A DNA stretch of 7,116 nt from Pseudomonadota bacterium (GCA_023433835.1 JAEYTW010000204.1:1-7116), one strand, 5' to 3'. Shown: positions 1 to 6,723, counted from the first letter of the stretch. Program-made: numbers and translations. The notes: generated from the sequence alone by a model not told the origin.

Positions 1-566
1 GCCCGCGCCTGGTCGCCTTCCGGCTGGAGGCGCGGTCGCGGGAGCCGGACTGGTTCAACGCGCCGGTGCCGACGTTCGGCGACGACACCGCGCGGCTGCT
101 GGTCGTTGGACTGGCGCCGGGCCTGCGCGGCGCCAACCGCACCGGCCGGCCATTCGCGGGCGATCGCTCCGGCGATCTGCTATGGGCGACGCTGGCCGAG
201 GCCGGCTGGCCGGCCGACCGGATCCACGTCACCAATGCCGTGAAATGCGTGCCGCCGGAAAACAAGCCGACGCCGGCCGAAATCGCGGCCTGCGCCCCCT
301 ATCTGCAAGCCGAGTTCGCCGCCCTGCCCGCCCCCGCCGTGCTGGCGCTGGGGCGGGTGGCGCATGACGCGTGCCTGCGTGCCGCCGGGCTGAAACCGTC
401 GGCCCATCCGTTCGCGCACGGCGCGACACACGCCCTGGGTAACGGCCGCACCCTGTTCGACAGCTACCACTGCAGCCGATACAACGTGGCGACCGGCCGG
501 CTGACGCCGCAGATGTTTGCCGACGTCCTCACCGCCATCGCGGCGCGGCGTCTGGGCCCGGGCTGA
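1..566 (+). CDS. Uracil-DNA glycosylase, family 5 (UDGb-like), 5'-truncated by the window
   Basis: DNA repair enzyme that excises uracil (in this family also some other deaminated bases) from DNA, starting base excision repair in the cytoplasm. The frame is open from base 3 and the gene starts before the window; the GTG at 66 is internal, because conserved family sequence (PRLVAF...) precedes it. Seen: motif GLAPGLRGANRTGRPF (about 108-155), the family 5 active-site loop with no acidic residue after GLAP; KCVPPENKP with Cys at 246-248 and a second Cys at 291-293, matching two of the four [4Fe-4S] ligands; and the distal SYHCSRYN loop at 462-485 carrying the conserved His. The bases gc at 1-2 would fit a TGC (Cys) codon ahead of PRLV, a further expected cluster ligand. 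The gene ends at TGA 564-566, directly abutting the stop of the convergent kinase gene. Family assignment is strong; exact substrate range is not visible. Confidence 0.9.
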   Translation, partial: PRLVAFRLEARSREPDWFNAPVPTFGDDTARLLVVGLAPGLRGANRTGRPFAGDRSGDLLWATLAEAGWPADRIHVTNAVKCVPPENKPTPAEIAACAPYLQAEFAALPAPAVLALGRVAHDACLRAAGLKPSAHPFAHGATHALGNGRTLFDSYHCSRYNVATGRLTPQMFADVLTAIAARRLGPG

Positions 567-2063
567 TCAAGGCTGGACGAGCGGAAGAATGATGGTGAAG
601 CGGGAGCCGCCGGGCCCCGAGGCAGCCGAGATCCGCCCGCCATGGCCCTCCACGATCCGGCGCGTCAGATGCAGGCCGATGCCGGCGCCGGCGATACCCG
701 AAGCGGATGCCCGGAAATACTTGTCGAAGATGCGATCGAGATCCTGGGGCGTGATACCGGGACCGCGATCGGTCACGGTAACCTGCACATCGCCGTCGCC
801 CGGCGCGGCGACAATCTCCACGGGACCGTAATCGCCGGCATATTTGAGCGCGTTGTCGACGAGGTTCATCAGGGCGATGCGGATCAGGGCGGCATCCCCC
901 GTCATCGCCATGGGCGGCATCGCCGGGCACAGCACGGCGTCGGGCCGTCCCCGGGCCTGGCTGGCATCGGCCGCGATATCGGCCAGCAGCGGGGCGAGAT
1001 CGAACGGCGCGGGCTTGGGGCGCAGTTCGCCGGCTTCGAGCCGGTCGTCGGCCAGGCAGGTCTCGATCAGGCCGTTCAGGCGCTGGGTCGACCGGCGGAT
1101 CCTGGCGAGGCCGCGGGGCAGGTCGTCGGCACCGGCAACCGACAGCAACTGCGCCGTAGCCTCGATCACGGTGAGTGGCGAGCGGAATTCATGGGAGAGC
1201 ATCGCCAGCATCTGCCGCTGCTCGCGCCGCACCTGCTGTTCGGCCGCGACCGCCGCCATCAGCTCCTGCTCCAGCCGCTTGCGATCGGAGATGTCGACCC
1301 AGATCATCGCGATGCCGGAGGCATTGCGCGTCTCCTGGATCCGGAACCAGCGCCCGTCGATCGTCTCGACGACGGCGGGCTCGTCCAGCGCCTCGTCCGG
1401 CCCGAGGGCAAGCACCCGGCGCCAGTCGGGGCTGTCGACGAGTGTGGCGGCAATCTGACGCATCGCGGCGGGCCGGCCACCCGCCTGGCCAAGCCGCGGG
1501 GGATCCACGACATGCGCGGCCATCAGCTTGGAGAACAGCCGCGTGTTCATGAAGGCCAGACGCTGATCGCGATCGAACAGCAGCATCCCGACCTCGAGCG
1601 TGGAGAGCGCATCGTTGAGCTGGACCAGGTCGAAGTCGGCAAGCCGGCGGGCGGTGGCATCGCGCCAGATCTTGAAACGCCCGCCATCGGGCAGCGGGTA
1701 CATCCGCAATTCCACCCAGCGCCCATCGGCCCGCTGATACGTGAGCGGCCCGGTCACCGTGCGGTGCCGTTCGAGGGCTGCCGCCAGCATCTGCGCCATC
1801 GTCTCCTCGTCGACCGGATGCTGCAGCTCGAACAATGCGCGTGCGGTATCGAGAAAGGCGAGGCCCGGACGCAGCATCGGGCGCACTTCCGGAAACAGCT
1901 CGGGATAGTGCCCGTTCCACGCGATCACCCGGTCCTGGGCATCGTAGACGCAGACCGCCTCGTCAACCTTGTCGGCAAGCATCGGCGCCAGCCGCGCGCG
2001 CAGTTCGGGCGCGAGTGCGGCGAGACTACCGGTCGGCGGGGGATCGCTGGCTGCGGTCGGCAT
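567..2063 (-). CDS. Soluble PAS-PAS sensor histidine kinase
   Basis: Cytoplasmic two-component sensor kinase of 498 residues, with no signal peptide or membrane segment. From the chosen ATG, an N-terminal PAS domain (about 33-135; VCVYDAQDRVIAWN, PAS_7-like) is followed by a second PAS (about 150-258; GMLLFDRDQRLAFMNTRLF, ending MIWVDISDRKRLEQEL). A short helix leads to the HisKA domain with H-box AMLSHEFRSPLTVIEA (phospho-acceptor His291). The HATPase domain has N-box NLVDNALKY (Asn404), G1 DRGPGI (Asp432) and G2 GAGIGLHL (about 459), so all catalytic boxes are intact. Start choice: the frame extends to a TTG at 2099, but that has no Shine-Dalgarno and adds 12 atypical residues; ATG at 2063 has GAGGG just upstream, although closely spaced. 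It lies 63 nt after the chemoreceptor stop on the same strand, so co-transcription is likely. No response regulator is in the window and the PAS ligand is unknown. Confidence 0.9.
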   Translation of the reverse strand: MPTAASDPPPTGSLAALAPELRARLAPMLADKVDEAVCVYDAQDRVIAWNGHYPELFPEVRPMLRPGLAFLDTARALFELQHPVDEETMAQMLAAALERHRTVTGPLTYQRADGRWVELRMYPLPDGGRFKIWRDATARRLADFDLVQLNDALSTLEVGMLLFDRDQRLAFMNTRLFSKLMAAHVVDPPRLGQAGGRPAAMRQIAATLVDSPDWRRVLALGPDEALDEPAVVETIDGRWFRIQETRNASGIAMIWVDISDRKRLEQELMAAVAAEQQVRREQRQMLAMLSHEFRSPLTVIEATAQLLSVAGADDLPRGLARIRRSTQRLNGLIETCLADDRLEAGELRPKPAPFDLAPLLADIAADASQARGRPDAVLCPAMPPMAMTGDAALIRIALMNLVDNALKYAGDYGPVEIVAAPGDGDVQVTVTDRGPGITPQDLDRIFDKYFRASASGIAGAGIGLHLTRRIVEGHGGRISAASGPGGSRFTIILPLVQP

Positions 2064-2126
2064 GGCCCTCAGCCTGGACGATGCGCATCGCAACTGCAAG
2101 GGCGGGCCATTCCGGCAATGCCATCC

Positions 2127-4277
2127 TCACGTGCCGACCTGCTTGATCGCGGCCAGGAAGGACAGGACCTGGTCGCGCAACTGGACCGCGGCATCCTGCA
2201 CATCGGCCGCGCCGGTATTCACCACCCCGGCCGCCTCCGCCGACCGCGCCGCCGACCCCTCGACGGCCACGGTCGACCGGGTGACGCCGCCTACGGCGCG
2301 CGAGGCCTGGGCCACGTTTGCCGCGATCTCGCCGGTCGCCGCGGCCTGCTGGCCCACGGCGGTGGCGATCGCGGTGGCGGATTCGTTCAGCCCGACGATG
2401 GTGCCGTCGATGCCTTCGATGATGGCGACGGTATCGCCCACCGAGGCCTGGATCGTCCCGATCTGGGCGGCGATGTCGGCGGTGGCCCTCTCGGTCTGAG
2501 CTGCCAGGTTCTTCACTTCCGAGGCGACGACGGCGAAGCCCTTCCCCGCCTCGCCGGCGCGGGCCGCCTCGATCGTCGCATTCAGCGCCAGCAGGTTGGT
2601 CTGGCCCGCCACGCTGCGGATCAGCTCGACGATCTGGCCGACGTCGCGGGCGACTTCGTCCAGCCGCCGGATCTGCTCGCGCGCCGACTGGCCGCGCTCG
2701 GCGGCGGTGCCGGCCATCGCCGCGGTATCGGCGATGCGCCGGCCGATCTCGCCGATCGACGAGGTCAGCTGCTCGCTCGCCGCCACCACGGTCTGCAGGT
2801 TGGTATCGGTCGAGCGCGCGGCGCTTGCCGCATTCTGCGCTTCCGTATTGGCCTGCTCGGCCATCGCCGTGATCGAGACGCCGGCCGTGGTCATCCGCTC
2901 TGCCGCCTGCCCGAGGCGACCGAGCACGCCGGTCACGGCATGTTCGAACGTGGCGACCAGCCGCTCGGTCTCGGCCTCGCGCCGCAGGTGCGCTTCACGG
3001 ACGCGGCGTTCTTCGACCAGCCGCCGCTCCTGCTCGCGCCGCTCGGCCTCGACGTTGCGCATCCGCTCTTCCTGCAGCTGTGCCTGCATCTTGCGGCCGC
3101 TTTCCTCGGCTTCGGCCCGCTGCGCCAGTTCGCGCCGCTCGGCCTCAGCCAGCTCGGCCTGTACCGCGGCGTCGCGGGCGCGGGCCTGCTCGGCCTCCTG
3201 CTGCAGGCGGATGGCTTCGAGCCCCTGCGCCTTGAAGACCTCGACCGCCCGCGCCATGCTGCCGATGGCATCGCCATGGCCGGTATCGGGCACCTCGGCC
3301 GCGTAATCGCCTCTGGCCAGCCGCGTCATCACCGCCGTCAGCCGGCCGACGCGGCTGATCAGCAGCCAGCCGACCAGGGCAGCAATGCCCAGTGTGACGA
3401 TACCGATGGCAACGGCCGACAGCAGCAGCCGGTCGATCGCGTCCTGGCGCTCGGTTTCCGAGGCTGCCAGGGTGGCCTCCAGCTCCGCCGACAGGGCGCC
3501 GGCCACGGCCTCGACCACCGGGTTCAGCCTTGCGATGACGGCGGTCAGTTCGCCCCTGGTCTTCTGGATCTCCAGGGTGACATCGACGAAGCTGCCGAAA
3601 TCCGCCATGTAGACTTCCATCAGCTGGCGGACGCGCGCCTTCTCGAAGATCGGCATCTTCACGCCGGTCAGAAGCTGCACGAATTGCTCGGCCCGCTTGG
3701 CGATGTCGCCGCGGTATCTGGGATCCAGCCGCAGCATGAAATCCTTCTCGTGGCGCCGCATCTGCAGCATCACGTTGGTCAGCTCGAGCTGATCGGCCTT
3801 GGCCAGGGCCGTCTCCACCTCATGCACCGAGGCGCGCAGCTGGCCCTGCAGACCGCCGTTCTCGTCCAGCCCCAGCTTGTTCTGTGCCGCGACCAGCTGG
3901 GCGAACCGCGCCCGATAGTCGGCGATGCCCGCGAGGAGTTCGGCTGCGCGCCCGCCGGTACCGTCGTCGGCCGAAATGCGCTCCAGGATCGTCGAGGCGC
4001 GGTCCAGCGCGGCCTTCTGGCGATCGGCATCGGTCATCTGGCGGCGCAGGAGGAAAGCCCCTTCGGCCATCTGCGCCTCGGCCAGCGCTAGGCGGAATTG
4101 CTGCAGCTCGTCGCGTCGTCCCTCCAGCGCGCGCTGCCGGTGGCTCAGCTCGGTCTGCTCGGCGGCAAAGCCGAGAAACAGCGAAGCAAGCACGACGAGG
4201 CCGAGGAGACCCGCCGCGGCGATCGCGGCGATCTGGATGCGCAAACCAAAGATCTGCCCCACCTTGCGCTGGTGCAT
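2127..4277 (-). CDS. Methyl-accepting chemotaxis protein with HBM-like sensor domain
   Basis: Inner-membrane chemoreceptor of 716 residues that would control CheA/CheW signalling. Order: short basic N-terminus; TM1 about 14-37; periplasmic all-helical domain about 38-282; TM2 about 283-307; HAMP about 308-350; a long charged helix about 352-440; MCP signalling domain about 445-710. The conserved hairpin tip is at about 553-590 (SVAGQTNLLALNATIEAARA, then GEAGKGFAVVASEVKNLA). The periplasmic region has two similar elements, AEGAFLLRR (about 71-79) and RRHEKDFMLRLD (about 174-185). This fits a helical bimodular (HBM) domain of the McpS type, whose known members bind small organic acids; the ligand here cannot be read. 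ATG at 4277 is preceded by AAGGA with 7-nt spacing (4285-4289), so the start is well supported. There is no C-terminal NWETF-like pentapeptide for CheR/CheB tethering. It is the first gene of a probable two-gene unit with the kinase. Confidence 0.93.
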   Translation of the reverse strand: MHQRKVGQIFGLRIQIAAIAAAGLLGLVVLASLFLGFAAEQTELSHRQRALEGRRDELQQFRLALAEAQMAEGAFLLRRQMTDADRQKAALDRASTILERISADDGTGGRAAELLAGIADYRARFAQLVAAQNKLGLDENGGLQGQLRASVHEVETALAKADQLELTNVMLQMRRHEKDFMLRLDPRYRGDIAKRAEQFVQLLTGVKMPIFEKARVRQLMEVYMADFGSFVDVTLEIQKTRGELTAVIARLNPVVEAVAGALSAELEATLAASETERQDAIDRLLLSAVAIGIVTLGIAALVGWLLISRVGRLTAVMTRLARGDYAAEVPDTGHGDAIGSMARAVEVFKAQGLEAIRLQQEAEQARARDAAVQAELAEAERRELAQRAEAEESGRKMQAQLQEERMRNVEAERREQERRLVEERRVREAHLRREAETERLVATFEHAVTGVLGRLGQAAERMTTAGVSITAMAEQANTEAQNAASAARSTDTNLQTVVAASEQLTSSIGEIGRRIADTAAMAGTAAERGQSAREQIRRLDEVARDVGQIVELIRSVAGQTNLLALNATIEAARAGEAGKGFAVVASEVKNLAAQTERATADIAAQIGTIQASVGDTVAIIEGIDGTIVGLNESATAIATAVGQQAAATGEIAANVAQASRAVGGVTRSTVAVEGSAARSAEAAGVVNTGAADVQDAAVQLRDQVLSFLAAIKQVGT

Positions 4278-4284
4278 TGCAGTA

Positions 4285-4289
4285 TCCTT
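4285..4289 (-). promoter_or_regulatory. Ribosome binding site of the chemoreceptor gene
   Basis: Read on the minus strand, GAAGAAGGATACTGCA precedes ATG 4277. The AAGGA core lies 7 nt from the start codon, optimal spacing, and fixes the start. Confidence 0.75.
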
Positions 4290-4495
4290 CTTCCGGCTGA
4301 ATTTGAATCGATTGTTGCGTGCGGTGAGTCGGCGGGGCGCAAAAGTTACAAACTAATGACGCTTTATGCGAAGTTATTTCGTAAAATTTTGTCTTAAAAG
4401 CGGTATCCCGACACGCAGATCAAAGCGACGTGCGGGGGCGTGCCGGCGGCGTATCCGTCGGTCATGTCGCGGCAAGTCCAGATAGGATTATCGTC

Positions 4496-4585
4496 ATGGC
4501 GGCGTCCGCCACGGCCACGGCCCTCGATCTGTCGGCGACGGGATCAGGGCCGGCGGTGACGGTCTTGGGGTGCGCTCACCCGTAG
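4496..4585 (+). CDS. Possible 29-residue small ORF (doubtful)
   Basis: ATG at 4496 opens a 29-codon frame rich in Ala and Thr (begins MAASATATALDLSATG, ends VTVLGCAHP) and stops at TAG 4583-4585. AGGA at 4484-4487, 8 nt before the ATG, is a good Shine-Dalgarno. Its last codons overlap the end of the convergent oxidoreductase gene by 10 nt. I recognise no family, it has no membrane segment, and the GC-rich composition makes short open frames common. It could be a small protein, a gene remnant, or chance. Confidence 0.2.
   Translation: MAASATATALDLSATGSGPAVTVLGCAHP
4519..4551. repeat. Bulged inverted repeat, possible weak terminator
   Basis: Arms ggccctcgatc (4519-4529) and gatcagggcc (4542-4551) pair over 10 bp with a single bulged C at 4525 and a 12-nt loop. 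The repeat begins about 24 nt past the oxidoreductase stop on the minus strand, where an operon terminator would sit. Neither strand has a T-run after the stem, so intrinsic termination is not shown. It also lies inside the doubtful short ORF. Confidence 0.3.
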
Positions 4586-5241
4586 CGCTGTTCCTTCCAG
4601 GGATCGCCGACCATGTGATAGCCGCGATTCTCCCAGAAGCCGGGCTTGTCCTCGGCCATGAATTCGATGCGCTTGAGCCACTTGGCCGACTTCCACAGAT
4701 AGAAGCGCGGCATGATCAGCCGGACCGGCCCGCCGTGTTCGCGGGTCAACGGCGCCCCGTCCCAGCTATGGGCCAGGATGACGTCGGGGTCGGACAGCAT
4801 TTCCAGGCTGACATTGGTGGTGTAGCCGTCGTGGCTGTGCAGCATCGCGTAACGCGCGGTCTCGCGCGGCTTGACCTCGTCGAGCAGGTGGCGCATCGCG
4901 ACGCCGGCGAACTTGTTGTCGTAGCGCGACCAGGCGGTAACGCAATGCATGTCGCAGGTGACGACGGTCTGCGGCTGTTCGAGAAACTGGTTCCAGTCCC
5001 AGGTCAGGGATTCGGCGACCAGGCCGTCGACGCGCAGCTTCCAGTCCTGCTCGCGAACCGTCGGCTGGATGCCGAGATCGAGCACCGGCCATTCCCGCAC
5101 CAGGCGCTGGCCCGGCGGCAGGCGGCCGGCCCCGGCGGGGCGGCCGGTGAGAAGCCGGCCCTCGCGCGCCCATTTTTCCTTGGAGGCGATCAGCTTGTCC
5201 TTGATCGCACCGATGAACCCGCCGTCGTTCTCGTCAGCCAT
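4576..5241 (-). CDS. Sulfite-oxidase-like molybdopterin oxidoreductase, cytoplasmic type
   Basis: Small protein of 221 residues with one oxidoreductase molybdopterin-binding domain (sulfite oxidase / MsrP-YedY fold, COG2041-like). The central motif TCDMHCVTAWSRYDNKFAGV carries the Cys (residue 100) expected to ligate molybdenum. Other family-like blocks are YAMLHSHDGYTTNVSLE, the GGPVRLIMPRFYLWKSAKWL segment and the C-terminal FWENRGYHM...GDPW. Unlike MsrP or YedY it has no twin-arginine signal: the N-terminus is charged and hydrophilic, so it is probably cytosolic. There is no heme or dimerisation domain. Substrate and partner are unknown; relatives are usually just called sulfite oxidase-like. 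The frame also opens one codon earlier at GTG 5244, but ATG 5241 is preferred. It follows smpB by 6 nt with only a weak GGGTGA-like ribosome site spanning the smpB end, so translational coupling is likely. It is the last gene of the dapA-smpB operon. Confidence 0.88.
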   Translation of the reverse strand: MADENDGGFIGAIKDKLIASKEKWAREGRLLTGRPAGAGRLPPGQRLVREWPVLDLGIQPTVREQDWKLRVDGLVAESLTWDWNQFLEQPQTVVTCDMHCVTAWSRYDNKFAGVAMRHLLDEVKPRETARYAMLHSHDGYTTNVSLEMLSDPDVILAHSWDGAPLTREHGGPVRLIMPRFYLWKSAKWLKRIEFMAEDKPGFWENRGYHMVGDPWKEQRYG

Positions 5242-5247
5242 CACGGA

Positions 5248-5712
5248 TCACCCGCGTTCGCGCATCAGCCGGCCTTTTTCGCGCTGCCAATCGCGTTCCT
5301 TCTCGGTCTCGCGCTTGTCGTGCAGCTTCTTGCCGCGGGCCAGGCCCAGCTCAACCTTGGCGATGCCGCGGTCGTTGAAATAGAGGCGCAGGGGCACCAG
5401 CGTCGAGCCGCCCTTCTTCAACTGGCCAAGCAGCTTGCCGATCTGGCGGCGGTGCATCAACAGCTTGCGCGGCCGGCGCGGCTCATGGTTGAAGCGGTTG
5501 CCCTGCTCGTACTCGGCGATGTAGCTGTTGATCAGATACAGCTCGCCGGTTTCGGCCGAGGCATAGGCATCGCCGATATTGGCCTTGCCGGTGCGCAGCG
5601 ACTTGACCTCCGTGCCGGTCAGGACGATGCCGGCCTCGAAGGTCTCGTCGATGAAATAATTGAAGCGGGCCTTGCGGTTCTCCGCGACGTTGCGTCTGTT
5701 ATCGTCGGTCAC
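5248..5712 (-). CDS. smpB: SsrA-binding protein SmpB
   Basis: RNA-binding protein of 154 residues (normal length) that binds the tRNA-like part of tmRNA and brings it to stalled ribosomes for trans-translation. Diagnostic sequence is intact: VAENRKARFNYFIDETFEAG at the N-terminus, LTGTEVKSLRTGKANI, the basic RRPRKLLMHRRQI segment, LVPLRLYFNDRGIAKVELGLA, and the C-terminal KKLHDKRETEKERDW plus a basic tail that in known SmpB folds into a helix in the mRNA channel. The start is GTG at 5712, overlapping the dapA stop as GTGA. An AGG 6 nt before the GTG, inside the lysine codons ending dapA, serves as Shine-Dalgarno, implying coupled translation. The tmRNA gene is not in this window. The dapA-smpB order is familiar in alphaproteobacteria. 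Confidence 0.97.
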   Translation of the reverse strand: MTDDNRRNVAENRKARFNYFIDETFEAGIVLTGTEVKSLRTGKANIGDAYASAETGELYLINSYIAEYEQGNRFNHEPRRPRKLLMHRRQIGKLLGQLKKGGSTLVPLRLYFNDRGIAKVELGLARGKKLHDKRETEKERDWQREKGRLMRERG

Positions 5713-6650
5713 TTCTTACCTTTTGCGGCCTTCTTGGCCTTCGGCTTGGCCGCCTTGACCTTGACCTCGGTAGCCTTGCCCACCAGGCCCACCTGCTTGA
5801 GCACCGCCTCGACCTTCTTCTTCGTGGCATCCGAAGGCTCGACCAGCGGCAGGCGCAGACCGGGCTCGCACAGGCCGAGCAGGCTGGCCGCATACTTGAC
5901 CGGGCCCGGGCTGGTCTCGACGAAGAGGACGTTGTGCAACGGCATCAGCGCTTCGTGCAGCGCGCGCGCGGTGGCGTAGTCGCCGCTGAGGCAGGCTTCC
6001 TGGAACTGGGCGCACAGCTTCGGGGCGACATTGGCCGACACCGAGATGCAGCCGACGCCGCCATGGGCGTTGAAGCCCAGCGCGGTGCCGTCCTCGCCCG
6101 ACAGCTGGCAGAAGTCGTCACCCAGCGCCAGGCGCATCTTCGACGGCCGGGTCAGGTCGGCGGTCGCATCCTTGACGCCGACGATGCGCGGCAGCTTGGC
6201 CAGTTCGGCCATGGTCTCCGGCGTCATGTCGATCACCGAGCGGCCGGGGATGTTGTAGATGATGATCGGGATGCGGGTGGCATCGTGGATCGCCTTGAAA
6301 TGGGCGTACAGGCCGGCCTGGTTCGGCTTGTTGTAGTAGGGCGTGACCACCAGCGCGGCATCGGCGCCGGCCTGCTTGGCATGCTTGGTCAGCTCGATGG
6401 CTTCCTCGGTCGAGTTGGACCCGGTGCCGGCGATCACCGGCACGCGGCCGCGCGCGGTCTCGATGCAGATCTCGACGACCCGCTTATGCTCGTCGTGGCT
6501 CAGCGTCGGGCTCTCGCCGGTGGTGCCGACCGGAACCAGGCCATGCGTGCCCTGCTCGATCTGCCACTCGACCAGTTTGCGGAAAGCTTTCTCGTCCACC
6601 CGGCCGTTGCGGAACGGAGTGATGAGGGCGACGAAGGAGCCTTTGAACAT
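5709..6650 (-). CDS. dapA: 4-hydroxy-tetrahydrodipicolinate synthase
   Basis: Cytoplasmic TIM-barrel lyase condensing pyruvate with L-aspartate-4-semialdehyde, the first step specific to diaminopimelate and lysine synthesis. The product is 313 residues. Catalytic residues are all present, one less than E. coli numbering: Thr43/Thr44 in VGTTGES, Tyr106 in VTPYYNKPN, Tyr132 and Arg137 in IYNIPGRSV, and Schiff-base Lys160 in IVGVKDAT. The frame extends upstream to 6737, but family similarity starts at ATG 6650 (MFKGSFVALITPF), with AGGGA about 11 nt before it; the extra 29 residues would be untypical and would overlap the predicted promoter. Odd: after the normal end of the fold the protein continues into a Lys/Ala tail, with 9 Lys in the last 17 residues (297-313), ending AKPKAKKAAKGKK. 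The stop overlaps the smpB start by 4 nt. First gene of the operon. Confidence 0.97.
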   Translation of the reverse strand: MFKGSFVALITPFRNGRVDEKAFRKLVEWQIEQGTHGLVPVGTTGESPTLSHDEHKRVVEICIETARGRVPVIAGTGSNSTEEAIELTKHAKQAGADAALVVTPYYNKPNQAGLYAHFKAIHDATRIPIIIYNIPGRSVIDMTPETMAELAKLPRIVGVKDATADLTRPSKMRLALGDDFCQLSGEDGTALGFNAHGGVGCISVSANVAPKLCAQFQEACLSGDYATARALHEALMPLHNVLFVETSPGPVKYAASLLGLCEPGLRLPLVEPSDATKKKVEAVLKQVGLVGKATEVKVKAAKPKAKKAAKGKK

Positions 6651-6694
6651 GGTCTCTATATCCCTGGCGACGGCGGATCGGTGAAAAGTGCGGC

Positions 6695-6723
6695 ACCATA
6701 ATCCCGCCGCCGCAGCCCCGCAA
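6695..6723 (-). promoter_or_regulatory. Candidate sigma-70-type promoter of the dapA operon
   Basis: Read on the minus strand, TTGCGG (6723-6718) and TATGGT (6700-6695) are separated by exactly 17 nt; each matches the consensus at four of six bases. Transcription would begin near 6688, giving a leader of about 38 nt before ATG 6650. This is a pattern match only. Confidence 0.4.

Larger units (their letters stand above)
4278..4575. other. Intergenic region with AT-rich promoter-like island
   Basis: This 298-nt stretch separates the start of the chemoreceptor gene from the end of the oxidoreductase gene. Positions 4341-4400 hold 16 G/C in 60 (27%), a sharp drop against surrounding GC-rich coding DNA, and lie about 65-125 nt upstream of the chemoreceptor start. 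That is a sensible place for its promoter and upstream activator contacts. I could not assign a convincing -35/-10 pair on the minus strand, nor a sigma-28 or sigma-54 consensus. The remainder (4401-4575) is GC-rich and holds only the short ORF and the inverted repeat listed separately. Confidence 0.5.

Noticed and set aside
2079..2090. Perfect 12-bp palindrome CGATGCGCATCG between the chemoreceptor and kinase genes
   Set aside because: One or two such palindromes are expected by chance in 7 kb; without a loop it is no hairpin terminator, and no known operator matches.
2064..2099. TTG start adding 12 residues to the kinase
   Set aside because: No Shine-Dalgarno precedes the TTG, and ATG 2063 has GAGGG upstream; the added residues look like translated intergenic DNA.
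642..4091. A 1149-codon plus-strand open frame running antisense across the kinase and chemoreceptor genes
   Set aside because: It is the usual antisense shadow of GC-rich genes: the minus-strand genes use few TTA, CTA or TCA codons, so the opposing frame lacks stops. The translation is His/Arg/Gln/Gly-rich without any recognisable domain, while both minus-strand proteins are textbook families.
4365..4377. TATGCGAAGTTAT, one mismatch from a loxP arm
   Set aside because: There is no second inverted arm at the required spacing and no recombinase gene, so this is a chance match in an AT-rich stretch.
4568..4581. Small hairpin GGGTG-CGCT-CACCC at the oxidoreductase stop codon
   Set aside because: The stem is only 5 bp, it includes the stop codon itself, and no T-run follows on the minus strand, so it is not a credible terminator.
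4570..5979. A 469-codon plus-strand open frame opposite the oxidoreductase, smpB and the end of dapA
   Set aside because: Antisense shadow of three well-supported genes; it has no ribosome site logic and no family resemblance.
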